The notes beneath the pieces are model-generated. The model had not been told where the DNA came from. It searched no databases and saw only the letters and a program-made list of their open reading frames with translations. From an uncultured Pseudomonadota bacterium (GTDB taxonomy: Bacteria; Lernaellota; Lernaellaia; Lernaellales; Lernaellaceae), in contig CALBTQ010000205.1 of NCBI GenBank assembly GCA_937967875.1, positions 1-6,681 of the forward strand: 6,681 bases of DNA. Reading direction: 5' to 3'. Positions 5,568-6,681 of this stretch are shown piece by piece (the stretch's first letter is position 1; the number at the start of each line of letters is the position of its first letter). A program made the position numbers and the translations under genes.

Positions 5568-5646
5568 GATGAGGGCTCGTTCACCCGCCGAAAATCACGG
5601 GACACGCAACGAGTGCATGTCCCGGATTTTTCGGGAGATGAGGGCT
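5568..5646. repeat. Direct repeat GATGAGGGCT (two copies)
   Basis: The 10-mer GATGAGGGCT is found at 5568-5577 and again at 5637-5646, 69 bases apart. Each copy directly follows a hairpin: the large palindrome ending at 5567, and a small TCCCG/CGGGA hairpin at 5620-5636. This suggests two diverged copies of the same hairpin-plus-tail element flanking the terminator at 5591-5631. Confidence 0.5.
5591..5631. terminator. Bidirectional rho-independent terminator between gspK and the convergent gene
   Basis: CGGGACA (5598-5604) pairs perfectly with TGTCCCG (5618-5624). After one C-A mismatch, GCA (5606-5608) pairs with TGC (5614-5616), leaving a loop ACGAG. On the plus strand the stem is followed by GATTTTT (5625-5631). 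On the minus strand it is followed by TGATTTT (complement of 5591-5597). It lies 57 bases beyond the stop of the minus-strand gene and about 380 bases beyond the gspK stop, the arrangement expected for a shared terminator of convergent transcripts. Confidence 0.7.
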
Positions 5647-5687
5647 ATCCCAATTCGAAAGTCGGGAAGGAAGACCGTCGCGTCGCT

Positions 5688-6518
5688 TTAGCGGGTGGCG
5701 AGCCGCGCTTGCAGGCCGGCCATCTCCAGCAGCAGGTTGACGCGGGCGACCAACCGCTTGTGATCGGTCTTCGCCTCGTCCTTGGTCAGCCCCATCTGCT
5801 GCAGATAGGTCAGGTATGCGTCGACCGACATGCCGCCGGAAACGCCCACGATGATCGCCGAGCGGATCATGTCCTCTTCCACATACGGAATCGGCTTGTC
5901 GCCGTCGATCTCCCACAGCACCAGTTCGAGGTACTGGCGGTCGCGGGCGGACAACGCGCGCGGCGAGTACTCGTAGCGGTCGCCGCGGAAGGTCAGCTTG
6001 GGCAGCACCGCCCGCATGCCGTCCTCGACCTCGGCCACCGTGTTGACGATCGAGCGCAGGGTCGGATCGTCGATGGTCTGGGTCAGCTCGTACTTCGGCG
6101 CGCCGGCGTAATCGACGATCAAGTGGCGCGGCGCCGGCTTGTCGGGATTGACGCACATCGCCTCGACCGCCAGGTCGCGCGGCTCGCCGGGATCGACTTT
6201 GAATGATTGATCGGCCAACACGAGCATCGATTGCGTCTGATCGGTGCGGTCGACCATCATCGTCCAGCGCTTGATGGTCCATTTGGTCGGCTTATCGCCG
6301 TTCCATTGCATCCGCACGCGAAAACGGTTCTTGGCTCCCATGCCGCTGACCTTGACCAGCGTCAGCGTCGGCGCGGGCGGCGGCGTGGGCGTGACGGCGA
6401 CCGGCGGAGCGTTGAGCGCTTCGTCGGGGCCCGTTGTTTTTTGACAAGTCGTGAAACCGGTGGCCAGAAACACCATGGCCAACAAAAAGAGGAGCACTCC
6501 GCTCCGTCTAATTGTCAT
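5688..6518 (-). CDS. Unrecognised exported protein, possible lipoprotein
   Basis: I do not recognise this 276-residue protein. The N-terminus MTIRR is followed by a hydrophobic stretch (7-22) and a Cys at 25. The residues before it (FTTC) depart from the usual L-[AS]-[GA]-C lipobox, so it may be a lipoprotein or may be cut by signal peptidase I after A-T-G (19-21). A Pro/Thr-rich linker (38-50) leads to a strand-rich region (52-138) that ends near MCVNPDKPAP (121-130), with a second Cys at 122. A helical C-terminal half follows, with YLELVLWEIDGDKPIPY (196-212) and charged helices to the end. The order of an extracellular beta domain, a Cys-Pro segment and a Q-x-x-x-x-x-x-W-like helix recalls some surface proteins, but I cannot name a family. 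ATG 6518 is preceded by AAGGAG (complement of 6525-6530) at 6 bases, a good start. It is convergent with gspK, so co-transcription is excluded and any link to secretion is speculative. Confidence 0.85.
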   Translation of the reverse strand: MTIRRSGVLLFLLAMVFLATGFTTCQKTTGPDEALNAPPVAVTPTPPPAPTLTLVKVSGMGAKNRFRVRMQWNGDKPTKWTIKRWTMMVDRTDQTQSMLVLADQSFKVDPGEPRDLAVEAMCVNPDKPAPRHLIVDYAGAPKYELTQTIDDPTLRSIVNTVAEVEDGMRAVLPKLTFRGDRYEYSPRALSARDRQYLELVLWEIDGDKPIPYVEEDMIRSAIIVGVSGGMSVDAYLTYLQQMGLTKDEAKTDHKRLVARVNLLLEMAGLQARLATR

Positions 6519-6572
6519 CGTTTGCTCCTTCCACTACCCCCACGACGTCGACCCGAACGAAACCTTCGTCCC

Positions 6573-6589
6573 CGTTCGTTAAACGAACG
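6573..6589. promoter_or_regulatory. Perfect 17-bp palindrome, likely operator or leader hairpin
   Basis: CGTTCGTTAAACGAACG is a perfect inverted repeat with 8-base arms around one central A. A third half-site, CGAACGAA, occurs at 6554-6561. The palindrome covers the expected transcription start of the minus-strand gene (about 6589), the usual place for a repressor operator. It lies 54 bases upstream of the start codon. No T-run follows on the minus strand, so a terminator is unlikely. Confidence 0.5.
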
Positions 6590-6595
6590 AGGGTA

Positions 6596-6624
6596 AAATT
6601 TCCACTTCCAGCCAAAACTGTCAA
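6596..6624 (-). promoter_or_regulatory. Promoter candidate for the minus-strand exported-protein gene
   Basis: Read on the minus strand, a perfect -35 box TTGACA (complement of 6619-6624) is followed by a 17-base spacer and AAATTT (complement of 6596-6601), a poor -10 box. Initiation would fall near 6589, giving a leader of about 70 bases. The weak -10 box together with the palindrome just downstream suggests a regulated promoter. Confidence 0.4.
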
Positions 6625-6637
6625 GGCCTCACCCGCC

Positions 6638-6681
6638 AGATCGGAAGAGCACACGTCTGAACTCCAGTCACCGAATACGAT
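6638..6681. other. Illumina P7-side sequencing adapter with index (right end, artefact)
   Basis: AGATCGGAAGAGCACACGTC and the rest of the read 2 adapter complement run to 6671, followed by index CGAATACG and AT. It is the exact reverse complement of bases 1-44. It marks the end of the cloned or amplified molecule and should be trimmed; the biological insert ends at 6637. Confidence 0.97.

Larger units (their letters stand above)
5213..5687. other. Gene-free convergent intergenic region with palindromes and terminators
   Basis: This 475-base stretch lies between the stop of gspK (plus strand) and the stop of the minus-strand gene. Open frames through it are only translations of the repeated hairpins and show no protein-like pattern or good start signals. 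The first half (5264-5392) has four small GC-rich palindromes. The second half holds two terminator-like hairpins and a larger REP-like palindrome. Coordinates of each are given in separate entries. Confidence 0.75.

Noticed and set aside
5581..6282. 233-residue minus-strand open frame
   Set aside because: Another reading frame of the exported-protein gene; its Arg/Pro/Gly-rich composition is typical of GC-rich shadow frames, and it lacks a good start signal.
1..6681. 44-base terminal inverted repeats resembling the ends of a transposon or linear plasmid
   Set aside because: The sequence is an Illumina adapter with index, and no transposase or replication gene is present.

Overview
This 6,681-base window looks like a single amplified metagenomic DNA molecule. 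Its first and last 44 bases are exact reverse complements of each other and match an Illumina P7-side (read 2) adapter with an 8-base index. The biological insert is therefore about 45-6637. Most of it is GC-rich (40 of 60 bases counted at 1201-1260) with GCC/CTG/GTC-type codons. It encodes the inner-membrane and pseudopilin part of a type II secretion system (T2SS), so the host is a Gram-negative (diderm) bacterium. The proteins resemble those of the deltaproteobacterial groups (Myxococcota, Bradymonadota, Desulfobacterota and related candidate phyla), but this is an impression; no rRNA or other marker is present.

Layout. (1) 45-185 is the AT-rich end (about 30% GC) of a gene that reads as the second pore helix and cytoplasmic tail of a small potassium-channel-type protein. 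It is so unlike the rest that it is either horizontally acquired or the product of a chimeric molecule. (2) 186-385 is the gspF upstream region, with a perfect TATAAT -10 box, a partial -35 box and copies of a TTGTC motif. (3) 386-5212 is a tight plus-strand operon gspF-gspG-gspH-gspI-gspJ-gspK, with gaps of 12, 18 and 2 bases and then two 4-base ATGA overlaps. (4) 5213-5687 is a gene-free stretch with REP-like palindromes and two terminator-like hairpins that can work in both directions. (5) 5688-6518 is a convergent minus-strand gene for an unrecognised exported protein or lipoprotein, with its own promoter and a striking 17-bp palindrome at the expected transcription start.

How the genes work together. 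GspF is the membrane platform that couples the GspE ATPase to pseudopilus growth. GspG is the major pseudopilin. GspH, GspI, GspJ and GspK are the minor pseudopilins expected to form the tip complex. The operon lacks gspC, gspD and gspE upstream and gspL, gspM and gspN downstream, so the rest of the machine must be encoded elsewhere if it is functional. The main biological oddity is that GspH, GspI, GspJ and GspK all carry Ser- or Asp/Glu-rich low-complexity additions: C-terminal tails in H, I and J and an internal loop in K. GspG has no such addition. I see no CRISPR array, tRNA, rRNA, transposase or phage gene.
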